Source of the DNA: Pseudomonas poae
GTDB lineage: Bacteria; Pseudomonadota; Gammaproteobacteria; Pseudomonadales; Pseudomonadaceae
Direction: 5' to 3'
Assembly: GCA_004000515.1 (NCBI GenBank)
Contig: CP034537.1
Location: 3,672,001-3,736,000, forward strand
Length of the DNA: 64,000 nucleotides
The notes beneath the pieces are model-generated. The model saw only the letters and a program-made list of their open reading frames with translations, made no database searches and was not told the origin of the DNA. Positions 18,233 through 28,487 of the stretch are shown here, piece after piece (the first letter of the stretch is position 1; every line of letters starts with the position of its first letter). A program made the position numbers and the translations under genes.

Positions 18233-18949
18233 ATGCAAACTGTTGTGAACTTATGGCCGTTGATCGGCGTACTTGTCATCGTGGTTGGCTTTGTCTTGCG
18301 CTTCAATCCGCTGTTGGTGGTGACCGCGGCCGCGATCGCTACCGGGCTTGCCGCCCATTTTCCGCTGGAGAAAATTCTTGCCACCATGGGCGATGGTTTC
18401 CTTCAGACCCGCGCCCTGCAGTTGATTCTGTTGTTGCCCCTGGCGGTCATTGGCCTGCTCGAGCGCCATGGGTTGCGCCTGCATGCGCAGAACTGGATCG
18501 CACGGTTCGAACGCGCCACGGTTGGGCGCTTGTTGATCATCTATCTGTTTGTCCGTGAATCCACCGCAGCGATGGGTTTGACTAGCTTGGGCGGGCATCC
18601 GCAGATGGTACGTCCGCTGCTGGCGCCGATGGCTGAGGGGGCGGCAGAAAAACGCTACGGCAAACTGCCGGACAAGCTGCGCCACAAGGTGCTCGCGATG
18701 TGCGCCGCGACTGACAATGTCGGGCTGTTTTTTGGCGAAGACATCTTTGTTGCCTTCGGTGCGATTGCGTTGATGCACACCTTCCTTCTGGGGTCGGGGA
18801 TCGATGTCGAACCGCTGCATATCGCGGTGTGGGGCATTCCGACGGCGATCTGCGCGTTTGTCATTCATGCGATCCGGCTCCATCGATTTGACCGAAAGCT
18901 CACGCGTGAACTGACGTCCGTCGCCATGCCAGTGGAGCCCGCGCAATGA
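18233..18949 (+). CDS. DUF969 membrane protein (transporter subunit)
   Basis: 238 residues with ~6 membrane segments (VVNLWPLIGVLVIVVGFVLR, LLVVTAAAIATGLAA, LILLLPLAVIGLLER). Polar motifs conserved in DUF969 are RESTAAMGLTSLGGHPQMV and ATDNVGLFFGEDIFVAFGA. The family is always paired with DUF979, and some annotations describe the pair as a 5-oxoproline transporter. No 5-oxoprolinase or pyrrolidone peptidase gene is adjacent here, so the substrate is open. The chosen start is ATG 18233 after AAGGACC. The stop overlaps the next start by 4 bp. Confidence 0.85.
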   Translation: MQTVVNLWPLIGVLVIVVGFVLRFNPLLVVTAAAIATGLAAHFPLEKILATMGDGFLQTRALQLILLLPLAVIGLLERHGLRLHAQNWIARFERATVGRLLIIYLFVRESTAAMGLTSLGGHPQMVRPLLAPMAEGAAEKRYGKLPDKLRHKVLAMCAATDNVGLFFGEDIFVAFGAIALMHTFLLGSGIDVEPLHIAVWGIPTAICAFVIHAIRLHRFDRKLTRELTSVAMPVEPAQ

Positions 18950-19896
18950 TCATCTCCATTCAATACCTTTACTGGCTAGCCGGTGTCCTGTTGTTGATTA
19001 CCGCGGGCATGATCCTGATCGACCGAACCCATCCCAAACGCTGGTCCAGTGCCCTGTTCTGGCTGCTGTTTGCCATTCCATTTCTGGTGGGTGAACGCTT
19101 GCCGTCGGTGGCTATCGGCGCAGGCGTGGTGGTAATGGCGTTGATCGCGGGCATGGGAGGTGTGGGGCGTGGCCAGCATGCGCAGCTGCATGACAAGGCC
19201 TCGCGGGCCAGTGCAGGTCGACTTAGACACAAGTTGTTTATTCCGGCACTGGCCATCCCCCTGACCACGGTGATCGGTTCCGTCGTGCTGAAGCACGCGG
19301 AAATTGGCGGCGTGCCGCTACTGGACCCGAAAAACACCACCTTCGTCTCTCTCGGTATCGGCTGCCTGATTGCGCTTGGCTTGGCCTGCTGGCTGACCCG
19401 TGACACGCCCGTGCAGGCGCTTCGTGAATCACGCCGTCTCACCGAAGCCTTGGGTTGGGCCATGGTGCTGCCGCAAATGCTGGCGATGCTCGGGTTGCTG
19501 TTCAATGAAGCAGGCGTGGGTACGGCGGTCGCCCATGTGACCACCACTTACATCAACCTGGATTTCAAGTTGGTAGCGGTGATGGTCTACGTGCTGGGCA
19601 TGGCGCTGTTCACGATGATCATGGGTAATGGCTTTGCTGCCTTCCCTGTAATGACCGGCGGTGTCGGCGTGCCAGTGCTGGTCGGCATCTACGGGGGTAA
19701 CCCGGCGGTGATGGCGGCGATCGGTATGTTCTCCGGCTACTGCGGAACCCTGATGACCCCGATGGCCGCCAACTACAATATCGTGCCGGCGGCGTTGCTG
19801 GAGTTGCCGGACAAGAACGCGGTGATCAAGGCTCAGATTCCCACGGCATTAATGATGCTGGTCGTGAACATCGTGCTGCTTTACCTGTTGATGTAG
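18946..19896 (+). CDS. DUF979 membrane protein (transporter subunit)
   Basis: 316 residues with ~9 hydrophobic segments, starting MIISIQYLYWLAGVLLLITA. Conserved-looking motifs are FLVGERLPSVAIGAGVVVMA, FTMIMGNGFAAFPVMTGGVG and MFSGYCGTLMTPMAANYNIV, which resemble ion-transporter-superfamily reentrant loops. The ATGA overlap with the DUF969 gene shows translational coupling. Together they likely form one inner-membrane carrier. The frame is intact. Confidence 0.85.
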   Translation: MIISIQYLYWLAGVLLLITAGMILIDRTHPKRWSSALFWLLFAIPFLVGERLPSVAIGAGVVVMALIAGMGGVGRGQHAQLHDKASRASAGRLRHKLFIPALAIPLTTVIGSVVLKHAEIGGVPLLDPKNTTFVSLGIGCLIALGLACWLTRDTPVQALRESRRLTEALGWAMVLPQMLAMLGLLFNEAGVGTAVAHVTTTYINLDFKLVAVMVYVLGMALFTMIMGNGFAAFPVMTGGVGVPVLVGIYGGNPAVMAAIGMFSGYCGTLMTPMAANYNIVPAALLELPDKNAVIKAQIPTALMMLVVNIVLLYLLM

Positions 19897-19937
19897 GGCT
19901 GTCTTCCAGAAGGAGGCGAATAAGCCTGCGGCGACGC

Positions 19938-20260
19938 TCAGGTCGCCAGCAAGCGAGTGAGCCCGAAGGTGATGGCGCAGGCCAGGCCCGTCATTGCGAA
20001 TGCCGTTGCTACGTACCACTTGATGAGATTAAGTTCAGTGGTAGCAAGGTCCGCTCGGGTAGCGAAGTGTTTTTCAATGGAGTCTGTCTTGCTCGAAACG
20101 GCGAATAGCTTCTCTTTCATTTCAGCTAGCCTCTTTTCCAGTAGGCCCAGGCGCTTTTCCAGGCCTGAGCCTCCGTCGTTACCTCCACCGCTTCTACCTT
20201 GAACCGGGATGCTTAGCGTGTTCGCTCCGCCAAATCGATACTGTTTTTTCTCCAAAGCAT
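19938..20260 (-). CDS. Small coiled-coil membrane-anchored protein
   Basis: About 105 residues. A Gly-rich N-terminus is followed by a coiled coil (LEKRLGLLEKRLAEMKEKLF), then HFATRADLATTELNLIKWYV and a C-terminal helix (FAMTGLACAITFGLTRLL). This layout resembles DUF1640/XhlA-like small membrane proteins, but I do not assign a family. The open frame begins at TTG 20255; one more A in the A6 run near 20243-20248 would put ATG 20260 in frame, so 20260 is probably the true start. Confidence 0.6.
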
Positions 20261-20376
20261 GTCACCTGTTTCAAACACTGTGAGATTGCGCTTGGGAAGC
20301 AAGAATAGTGGGAGTTTGGGCGAGTGGTGACTGGCAAGTTTTTGCAAAATACCACCGGGCGTCTGGCGCGTGCTTT

Positions 20377-21776
20377 TCAGTCCTCCTGTCGTGGGAAGTA
20401 CAACTCAAAACACGTCATTCCTGCCTCACTGCTCACGCTGTAGCGCCCGTTGTGTAGCTGCATGATGGTGGCCACAATCGACAGGCCCAACCCATTGGAC
20501 TGGGCCGAGCGCTCCCGCGATTGATCCACCCGGTAAAACCGTTCGAACAACCGCGGTAAGTGCTCGGCCGCGATGGTTTCACCGCTGTTGCTGATCCGCA
20601 GCTTGATGCCTTCGGTATCTGGAGCCGCCTCTATCAACAACTCGGAATTTGATGCGCCGTATTTGATGGCGTTGGCACATAGATTGGCTAGCGCCCGGCG
20701 CAGCAACATCGGTTCGGCCCAGATCACACCTTCGCCCTTGGCAATAATGCGAATATCCACATCACTCGCCAGGCCTTCGAAGTAGTCGGCAATGCGTTCT
20801 ACTTCATCGGCCGCGTCGAGCGCCTGGCGTTGTCGCAAGGCACTGGCTGGGTCGGTGCGGGCCAGGAACAGCATGTTGTCGAGCATCCGCGCCAGGCGCT
20901 CAAGCTCTTCGACATTGGACGCCAGCAGATGTTGATAGCTCTCGATGCTTCGGCTTTGTTGCAGTGCGACCTGGGTCTCGCCCAACAGGTTGTTGATCGG
21001 CGTGCGTAGTTCATGGGCCATATCGGTGGACACCTGACCCAGTTGCACAAAACCCTTGGCCAGGCGCTCAAGCATGGTGTTGAAGGCGTCGATCATCGGC
21101 AGCAATTCTTTTGGCGCGCCATGGCTGTCGAGGCGTTCGGCAAGGTTGCCAACACCAATTCCTTGGGCATGCTCGGCCAGACGTCGCAACGGTAGCAGCC
21201 CGCGATGCACCAGCAGGTAGCCAACAAGCGCCAGGATGATTGCAGCGATGCTTGCCAGGATATAAACGCTTAATCGGTAGCTGGCGAGTACGGCTGTGCG
21301 CTCGGTCATCAGGCGCCCCGTAGTGACTTGCAGGCTGCCCAGGTCTCCAGAGTCGATGAAGGCAGAAACCGTGGAGAAGGGCACACCATTCACGCCGGGT
21401 AGATGGTGCACATCGGCGAGTGTCAATTCGTGGTCTTTTGGTACGGGAGTTATAGGCGGTAAATCAATGTTGCCTGGGTTGACCAGCAACAGCGGCTTTG
21501 CCCTGGGGTAGCGATGCTTAGGACTGACTCGCGGTTGCCGAGCATGTTCTGGAACAGCTCCGGCTTGGTCTTTATCAAGTCCAGTGTGTTGCTGTCGTTG
21601 AGCAGGTTGCGCAGTTGATTCACGCGAGTGATCAGCGCTGCGTCGTCACGCATGACCAACTCTTGCTCTAACTCGCGATAGAGCGCCACGCCCAGGGTGG
21701 CCAGCAATGCAAAGGCGAGCAGGGCGAAGATCAGCGCCAGGCGCAGGGTTAGGGAGTGAGGGCGGCGATTGTTCAT
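20377..21776 (-). CDS. Heavy-metal-type sensor histidine kinase (CusS/IrlS-like), one frameshift
   Basis: Starts [20 protein letters not shown] (TM1). A periplasmic sensor of ~150 residues, TM2 ([19 protein letters not shown]) and a HAMP domain follow. The H-box is [16 protein letters not shown] with phospho-His, then the N-box LCANAIKYG and G-box [17 protein letters not shown] missing C near 21497-21501 splits the periplasmic domain (expected [17 protein letters not shown]). It is ~466 residues and full length for CusS-type metal sensors. Its start overlaps the response-regulator stop by 4 bp. The ligand (copper, silver or another metal) is inferred from the family only. Confidence 0.88.
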
Positions 21777-22444
21777 GGTTGTGTGTCGAAGCGATAGCCG
21801 ATACCGCGTACGCTGTGGATCAGCTTGAGTTGGAACGGATCGTCGATTTTCAGGCGCAGGCGCCGTACGGCTACGTCGACCACGTTGGTGTCGCTGTCGA
21901 AGTTCATGTCCCACACCCGGGAGGCGATCATCGAGCGTGACAGAACCTGGTCCTGGTGGGTGGCGAACAGATGCAGCAGGGCAAATTCCTTGTTGGTGAG
22001 GGTGATGCGTGTACCGCCGCGAGTGACGCGACGTTTCAATACGTCGATTTGCAGGTCGGCGATCTGCAGTTGTTCTTCCTCCCGGCTCGGGCCACGGCGG
22101 GTGAGGGTGCGCAGGCGTGCCACCAGTTCGGCGAAGGAGAAGGGTTTGATCAGGTAGTCGTCGGCGCCGAGCTCCAGGCCCTTGATGCGGTCGGAAATAT
22201 CATCGCGGGCCGTTAGAAAAAGTACCGGGGTGTCCGCTTCTTTGCGCAGTCGGCGCAGCACTTCCCAACCGTCCATTTTAGGCATCATCACATCCAGCAC
22301 GATCACATCGAACGAGGTTTCCAGCGCTTGGTGCAGACCGTCCACGCCATCGCGGGCGAGGGTTACGGAATAGCCCAGTTCTTGCAGGCCGTTGAGCAGG
22401 TAGTTACCGGCCTTGGGTTCGTCTTCGACTACGAGGATGTTCAT
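21773..22444 (-). CDS. OmpR-family response regulator (CusR/IrlR-like)
   Basis: 223 residues. The receiver has acidic pocket VVEDEP, phosphoacceptor Asp in [16 protein letters not shown], and Lys in [17 protein letters not shown] winged helix of OmpR type follows ([55 protein letters not shown]). The [14 protein letters not shown] element is typical of the CusR/CopR metal-responsive branch. It is the first gene of the pair with the kinase; a DUF2790 gene lies 42 bp upstream on the same strand. Confidence 0.92.
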   Translation of the reverse strand: MNILVVEDEPKAGNYLLNGLQELGYSVTLARDGVDGLHQALETSFDVIVLDVMMPKMDGWEVLRRLRKEADTPVLFLTARDDISDRIKGLELGADDYLIKPFSFAELVARLRTLTRRGPSREEEQLQIADLQIDVLKRRVTRGGTRITLTNKEFALLHLFATHQDQVLSRSMIASRVWDMNFDSDTNVVDVAVRRLRLKIDDPFQLKLIHSVRGIGYRFDTQP

Positions 22445-22486
22445 GGGAAATGCCCTGTTTCAATGCGTGGCGCAAGTGTAGTCCGA

Positions 22487-22738
22487 TCAGTTGTCACTGG
22501 GGCAGCCGATAGCCTGTACCTGGTAATCCATCACGTGTTCGCGATTTTGGTGATCCAGATAATCGAGTCGCGCGGGCACGATACCGCATTGGCCGTAGGT
22601 GTCGGTGCTGGACAGTACTTTGGCGACGTCCAGATGCACGAAGAAGCCGACTTTGTCGTGGATCACATTGGGCGCATCGGCGGCAAACACAGAGCCGGTG
22701 GCGAGCAAGGCGGCGAAGCCGAACATAAACAGTTTCAT
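22487..22738 (-). CDS. DUF2790-type small periplasmic protein
   Basis: 83 residues: signal peptide MKLFMFGFAALLATGSVFA|A, then NVIHDKVGFFVHLDVAKVLS and GIVPARLDYLDHQNREHVMDYQV with two Cys. The pattern (hydrophobic strand, CGxVPAxLxY-x-D, terminal Cys) fits DUF2790, a Pseudomonas family of small periplasmic proteins of unknown role. The immediate upstream position to a CusRS-like pair suggests it is a target or accessory of that system. Confidence 0.75.
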   Translation of the reverse strand: MKLFMFGFAALLATGSVFAADAPNVIHDKVGFFVHLDVAKVLSSTDTYGQCGIVPARLDYLDHQNREHVMDYQVQAIGCPSDN

Positions 22739-22847
22739 GGCGATCTCTCTCTTTAAGGGGGCTGCCAGGTCGTGGCAGTAGGTTCACAGTAACCAGGCGA
22801 CCCAAACAGCCCGCCAACAGGACGATGACAAGTTTGTAATAAAGGGC

Positions 22848-23619
22848 TTAAGGCTGGCGGCCGGAGGCTTCGAGGATCAGGTCGGTGATTTCCTTGGCAT
22901 GGGACACCAACGACAAGTGGCTCGACGGCAACTCGAGGGTGGTGGCGTTCATGCGCTTGGCAAGAAAAACGCTCCAAGTCCGGGTTAATGGTCTGGTCGT
23001 TTGTCGACACGGCGTACCAGGACGGCTTGGTGTGCCAGGCAGCATTTACGGTGCGGCCGCTGAACAGCGTTTTTGTGATCGGCTGCTGCACGGCGTATAG
23101 CTCCAGGGCTTTGGCGCGGGGAACGTCGGCTGCGAAGTACTTGAGGAACGCGTCCTGGCTGAGCGTGAGGTAGCCGTCGTGATCTATCACGCCAGACCGC
23201 ACGGGCATGGTCGGATACTTGGCGGAAAGGGCGACGAAATTTTCGTTGGCGTCCGGTGCGCGGGCAGCCACGTATACCAATGAGCTGACTTTCGGGTTGA
23301 CCCCTGCGTCGCTGACCACGGTGCCTGCGTAGGAGTGGCCGACCAGCACGGTAGGACCGTCCTGCTGATCCAGCACGCGATTGGTAGCGGCAACATCGTC
23401 GGCTACCGAGGTCAGCGGGTTTTGTACGGCGGTGACGTGCAGGCCGGCAGCCTGGAGGCGGGTAATCACCTCGGACCAGCTTGAGCCGTCGGCCCAGGAG
23501 CCGTGCACCAGTACCACGTTGTTGGCCTTGACTGGCGCGACGGTGCCGGCCATGGCGGTGCCGGTACCCAACATCAACAGGCTGGCGGCGATCAGGCAGA
23601 GTTTGCTTGCAGGCTTCAT
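22848..23619 (-). CDS. Secreted alpha/beta-hydrolase, one frameshift
   Basis: Signal peptide (MKPASKLCLIAASLLMLGTG, then TAMA) followed by an alpha/beta-hydrolase: NNVVLVHGSWADGSSWSEVI with the oxyanion HG, nucleophile elbow VLVGHSYAGTVV (Ser), and catalytic His in ELPSSHLSLVSHAKEI. An extra base in the A5 run at ~22970 derails the C-terminus; correcting it gives ERFLAKRMNATTLELPSSHL and a stop at 22848. The uncorrected frame would run on to 22753 with an unrelated tail. It is ~256 residues. Its class (esterase-like, cocE/MenH-like) does not reveal the substrate. Confidence 0.85.
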
Positions 23620-23832
23620 CAGGTAGACCCTTCTTCATCGGTGGGAAGTGACGTCAGCTGTTGTGGCTGACTGGCGACTCCACTGTATGAAGCGAGGGGG
23701 GCGGCAAGCCTTACCGGCTCATTACAAAACTGTAATGCGAGGTTGGTGCGTTGGCAGCGTTTACAAGCCTCAAGGTGATCCGTAGATTGCGTTGGGTCGT
23801 TTATTTGTTTCAGCCCACGAGGAAGTCACGCA

Positions 23833-24511
23833 GTGTCCACCCGAGGTTCAGCCGTATTTGCCCGACGTTATCGCGCCTTCCTGTTCGACATGGACGGAAC
23901 CCTGCTCAACTCCATCGCCGCCGCTGAGCGTGTGTGGGGCATTTGGGCTGAACGCCACGGTTTGGATGTGCCCGCGTTCCTGGCGACCATTCATGGTGCT
24001 CGCGCGATTGATACCATCACTCGCCAAGCATTGCCTGGCATTGACCCCCGAAGTGGAGGCGCAGTGGATTACCGAGGCGGAAATCAATGATGTCGAAGGC
24101 GTCGTGGCGATTCCCGGCGCTGTTGCGTTTCTGAAGGGGCTGCCCGGGGATCAGTGGGCACTGGTCACATCCGCGCCCAAGGAGCTGGCGTTGCGGCGAC
24201 TGCAGGCGGCAGGTATCGCGCCCCCTGCGGTGCTGGTAACCGCTGAAGATGTGGCCATCGGCAAGCCGAACCCTGCCTGTTATGTGCTTGGCGCCGAGCG
24301 TCTGGGTGTACCGGTGCAGGACTGCCTGGTCTTCGAGGATGCGACGGTGGGTATTCGAGCGGGAGAGGCGGCAGGGGCGGATGTGATGGTGGTGACGTCG
24401 ACGCATCACGTACCGATGGTGACGGAGCATCCGTCAATCGCTGACTATGAGCAATGGCGGGTGCAGCGCAACGCTGACGGATTGTTGAGTTTGCAGGGCG
24501 TGACAGGCTGA
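23833..24511 (+). CDS. HAD-superfamily sugar-phosphatase-like hydrolase, one frameshift
   Basis: A HAD subfamily IA phosphatase. Motif I is FLFDMDGTLLNS (nucleophile and acid Asp). The cap domain follows, then motif II in WALVTSAPKELA, motif III Lys in VAIGKPNPACY, and motif IV CLVFEDATVGIRAGEAAGA. The start is GTG 23833 (VSTRGSAVFARRYRAF). The C run at 24045-24049 has one C too many (expected GIDPEVEAQWITEAE). Corrected, it is ~225 residues. The closest known activities are small sugar-phosphate phosphatases such as YfbT or 2-deoxyglucose-6-phosphatase; the exact substrate is unknown. Confidence 0.85.
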
Positions 24512-24530
24512 AGTGAAAAGGTCGAGCCTG

Positions 24531-24827
24531 TCATGGGTCTCGACCTTGTTCGCAAGGCGCAGGGTCCTGTGAAGGCTGCAGTCGGCTGCTTCGAATACCT
24601 TGGCGTGAAAGCACCATTTCCCTGAGTAGCTCATTGGCCAGCCGTGCAATCGCTTCGGCACCGCGATAGTGCGCCCGAACTATTCCAGTGATTGCGAAAT
24701 GGTCGGTTTCGGGGCCACTCAAGACTGCCGAAAGGGTGCCGTCGGCGTGCAGCGTGCAGGTGACGTTGTAGCTGGGCAGGCGCGCTGCCAGTGCAGATTC
24801 GATTTGGGATTTTGTCAGGGTATCCAT
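24531..24827 (-). CDS. Conserved small hypothetical protein
   Basis: 98 residues from ATG 24827 (MDTLTKSQIESALAARLPSY). Predicted alternating strands (VTCTLHADGTLSAVLSGPET, DHFAITGIVRAHY) are followed by a helix (GAEAIARLANELLREMVLSR). No signal peptide, membrane segment or known motif is visible. The clear start and balanced composition suggest it is real. No function is proposed. Confidence 0.6.
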   Translation of the reverse strand: MDTLTKSQIESALAARLPSYNVTCTLHADGTLSAVLSGPETDHFAITGIVRAHYRGAEAIARLANELLREMVLSRQGIRSSRLQPSQDPAPCEQGRDP

Positions 24828-24921
24828 CTGCTTCAGCGCCTTTCGGTGACTATGCAAGCCAAAGCATAGGTCTTGTAGGGCGCCTGTAAATGCCGGCGAT
24901 CCGATCGCAAAAAACAGGGCA

Positions 24922-25173
24922 TCAGCGTGGAGCCTTCTGATCGGAGTATTGGCACAATTTGCGTTGCACCACCTGCTGGATGGGCTTGAGACAGAATATA
25001 AACAGGTAGCCGCCCAGCAGCAGCGCCAGGTCGAACCAGGAATGAGAGTCGCTGGCGTCGCCACCCTCGATTTCAAGCCACAGGGCATATTCGAGCCCGA
25101 CGAAAGCGAGCCCGATCACCAGGGTAATTGCCCAGGATCTTGAGGTAAATGGTTGTGCAGTGGTAGGCATCAT
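24922..25173 (-). CDS. Small two-helix membrane protein
   Basis: 83 residues with two hydrophobic helices, WAITLVIGLAFVGLEYALWL and WFDLALLLGGYLFIFCLKPI, and a basic C-terminus (QQVVQRKLCQYSDQKAPR). It is probably an inner-membrane protein of unknown function. It lies downstream of rsmE on the same strand but ~200 bp away, so it may be independent. Confidence 0.6.
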   Translation of the reverse strand: MMPTTAQPFTSRSWAITLVIGLAFVGLEYALWLEIEGGDASDSHSWFDLALLLGGYLFIFCLKPIQQVVQRKLCQYSDQKAPR

Positions 25174-25371
25174 CGACGTGCTCCTGAGCGCACACGGATG
25201 GCAAGGTGTGGGTCAGAAGATTCGGCTATGGATGATGCAACAAGTTCCAGGCGAGAAGACAGTTTCATCTTGGAGCAAAGATGAACCCATAGTCCTCTTG
25301 GGCACCACAGAAGCAGTTCGAGGGTTTTCGCCAGCCGTCACAGAACGAAAGGGCTGGCTACTGAGGTCGCT

Positions 25372-25566
25372 TCAAGGCGTCTGGTTTTTGTCCGGGGCCG
25401 TCAGCCCGGCCTGGATGCGCTGGTAGATTTCCTCGCGATGCACGGCAACATCCTTGGGTGCGTTGATGCCGATTCGTACTTGCTGGCCGCTGACGCCCAG
25501 GATGGTGATCGTGATGTCATCACCGATGTTTATGCTTTCACCGACTTTTCGGGTGAGTATAAGCAT
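25372..25566 (-). CDS. rsmE: CsrA-family RNA-binding regulator RsmE
   Basis: 64 residues: [20 protein letters not shown], then [20 protein letters not shown] and [15 protein letters not shown]. The start is ATG 25566. RNA-contacting residues are present (LTRKVGE and the [16 protein letters not shown] segment with the key Arg). It binds GGA motifs in leaders of secondary-metabolism, biofilm and motility mRNAs and is titrated by the small RNAs RsmX/Y/Z under GacS/GacA. The longer C-terminus (TAPDKNQTP) and G-E-S-I-N-I-G match RsmE rather than RsmA. Its own Shine-Dalgarno, AAGGAGAA, contains a GGA, consistent with autoregulation. Confidence 0.92.
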   Translation of the reverse strand: MLILTRKVGESINIGDDITITILGVSGQQVRIGINAPKDVAVHREEIYQRIQAGLTAPDKNQTP

Positions 25567-25813
25567 GGACTTCTCCTTGATTACTTTGAAGGACACATGT
25601 TTCAGACAGGGCAAGTGTCGGATGTGCGTAGCTTACTGCGAAGCGCTTCCCTGTGACTGCCTCTTTTAGGACGCATAGAGGCGACATTAATTCCCATGGC
25701 GGCATCATACAGGTCTGGGATACATCATTCGCATTGTTTAAGCCAACGTTTATGACGGCCAGAATAGACAGTGAATGATAAAGTCGCCTCTTTATCTTTA
25801 AAGGAGCAGGGCA

Positions 25814-26194
25814 GTGCGTAAAGTAGCGATGGCAATTGCGGTGTTGGCATTGGCCGGTTGCGGTGAAGGCAAAAGCGTCGATGCGCCCAAGGCCAAGCCT
25901 GCCGTGACCGAAAGCCAGCCACAAACCGGCGCGATTGCCGCCCAGGAATGGGACCTGCGAGTCGGCCCGCCGGACCACAAGCTGCAGGCGATTACCGACC
26001 TGACCGCCTGGTTGCTGGAACATGGTTTTAATTTTTATATCGTGAAAGTCGACGGCAAGGATGATGTGCTGTTGGGCCCATTCGCCACCAGGGCGGAAGC
26101 CGAGGCCAAGCAAGCACTGCTTGCCGAAAAGCTCGCCCGGGCCAAGAAAACCGATACCGAGTCTGAGATCATCGAACACAAGGCTGCGCAGTAA
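25814..26194 (+). CDS. Lipoprotein with a SPOR-like C-terminal domain
   Basis: 126 residues from GTG 25814 after AAAGGAGCAGG. Lipoprotein signal MRKVAMAIAVLALAGCGEGK (lipobox LAGC). A Lys/Ala/Pro spacer is followed by a small domain (ITDLTAWLLEHGFNFYIVKV then KDDVLLGPFATRAEAEAKQA), whose xVxLGPFxxxxEAxA pattern is typical of SPOR-type peptidoglycan-binding repeats. The C-terminus is Lys/Glu-rich. It is probably an envelope protein; its role is unknown. Confidence 0.75.
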   Translation: MRKVAMAIAVLALAGCGEGKSVDAPKAKPAVTESQPQTGAIAAQEWDLRVGPPDHKLQAITDLTAWLLEHGFNFYIVKVDGKDDVLLGPFATRAEAEAKQALLAEKLARAKKTDTESEIIEHKAAQ

Positions 26195-26225
26195 CCAGGA
26201 GGCGGGGCGAGAGCCCCGCCCAGGT

Positions 26226-26915
26226 TCAACCGCAGGCCTTGAGGTTCACCGGGCCGACAAACTCGTTACCGCGCCCCATCACGCACGCGACAGTCTGGTT
26301 ACGCTGGCGTTCCCAGGTTTGTACCGGGTAGGTTTTGTTCCAGGCTTCGTACAGCTGGCGATCCTGTTTCGATAGGCGCAGGCCGTACTGCTTGCTCATG
26401 TAGAAGTAGGTGCGGGCGATCATCCCCCGAATGGACGGGCGTGGCATGACCTTCTTGGCCTTGAAGTCCACCTGGGTCAGGCACGAACCGTACTGCCCGC
26501 TTTGCACTGGCAGCCAGCCAAAACTGAAATTGTTACGGTCGCCGTTGACCTCCCCAATGCTGGGCACCAGGTTGTGCAAGTCGGCTTCGGCGCGCTTGAA
26601 CGCCTCGTCATTGCGCGTGCAGTTCTTGCGCCCGCCATTCTGCCAGCACTGGCGCTGATGCCCGATCTGCCACGCTGGGACGATGTGCTCCCACTCGATA
26701 CGCGCTGCGCGACTGGCATTCTTGCGTGGGATGTAGCCGCAGGCTTTGAGGTCCACACGGTTGCCGGTGTACTTGCAACCGCAATAGAACTCGGTGGATT
26801 GTGGGGCGTAGAGTTTCCAGGCGACTTTCTTGGCTTCGCTGAACGTCCGAGGTGCCTGGGCATGGGCAGTAACGGCAAAAAACAGGCAACACACAGCAAT
26901 AAAACGGGCACTCAT
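26226..26915 (-). CDS. endA: Periplasmic DNA endonuclease I (EndA)
   Basis: Signal peptide MSARFIAVCCLFFAVTAHA|Q, then an EndA/NucM-type beta-beta-alpha-metal nuclease of ~229 residues. The core shows SRAARIEWEHIVPAWQIG with the catalytic WEHxVPA motif, RNDEAFKRAEADLHNLVPS and GEVNGDRNNFSFG, where the Asn/Asp ligate metal. Several Cys pairs (CGCKYTG, CWQNGGRKNC) suggest periplasmic disulfides. It degrades double-stranded DNA outside the cytoplasm. The start is ATG 26915; the frame runs open further upstream but that part belongs to the DUF1654 gene. Confidence 0.92.
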   Translation of the reverse strand: MSARFIAVCCLFFAVTAHAQAPRTFSEAKKVAWKLYAPQSTEFYCGCKYTGNRVDLKACGYIPRKNASRAARIEWEHIVPAWQIGHQRQCWQNGGRKNCTRNDEAFKRAEADLHNLVPSIGEVNGDRNNFSFGWLPVQSGQYGSCLTQVDFKAKKVMPRPSIRGMIARTYFYMSKQYGLRLSKQDRQLYEAWNKTYPVQTWERQRNQTVACVMGRGNEFVGPVNLKACG

Positions 26916-26919
26916 TAAA

Positions 26920-27170
26920 TCAATCTTCCTTCGGTACAACCCAGAAAATCTGCACGCCGCCGTCGTCCCTATAGGCAAGGGTGACGTTGTCGTTTTCCGC
27001 GATTTCTTCCAACAAGCGTCCCCACTCATCTTCAGGTTCTTCCGGCAAGCGGAAGATCAAGGCTGCCTTGGCTTTTTGGGCGTTGGTGGAATTGATGATC
27101 TTTGCACACGGATGGCCAGGCGCTGGTAGGCGTCCGGCGGGGTTGGCGCTGCGGAAGAGGACTTTGCCAC
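26920..27170 (-). CDS. DUF1654 protein, one frameshift
   Basis: Starts GTG 27170 (VAKSSSAAPTPPDAYQRLAI). The TTT at 27101-27103 needs one more T on the plus strand; corrected it continues RVQKIINSTNAQKAKAALIF, then RLPEEPEDEWGRLLEEIAEN and DNVTLAYRDDGGVQIFWV. These are the DUF1654 signature, a Pseudomonas family of ~80-residue soluble proteins with no known function. Its stop is 5 bp before the endA start, so the two probably share a transcript. Confidence 0.8.
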
Positions 27171-27317
27171 GGAGTGTTCCTTAATTAGCTGTACGTGCAT
27201 ACAGTATTTAACTGTAAGCAATTTCGCAACTGCTTAGACTTCAAGAAGTTCTTCTGACAGCGTTCAAGGCGGCTTGGTGTAGGACGAGGATGTTTTTATC
27301 GCGGGGATTTGCGGAAG

Positions 27318-27345
27318 TGCAGGGGCGGTTAAGCCGCCCCTGCCG
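27318..27345 (-). terminator. Putative terminator of the asparaginase gene
   Basis: A perfect 9-bp stem (CAGGGGCGG / CCGCCCCTG) lies ~16 bp past the asparaginase stop on the minus strand. There is no clear T run, so termination strength is uncertain. Confidence 0.5.
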
Positions 27346-27360
27346 TAGCATTTTCGAGAA

Positions 27361-28487
<1,127 letters not shown>

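Noticed and set aside
22753..23619. Longer hydrolase ending at 22753
   Set aside because: The tail after DLERF is unrelated to hydrolases, while the neighbouring frame supplies the catalytic-His segment and stops at 22848.
26226..27029. EndA starting at 27029
   Set aside because: The extension is the DUF1654 gene read out of frame. A proper signal peptide begins at ATG 26915.
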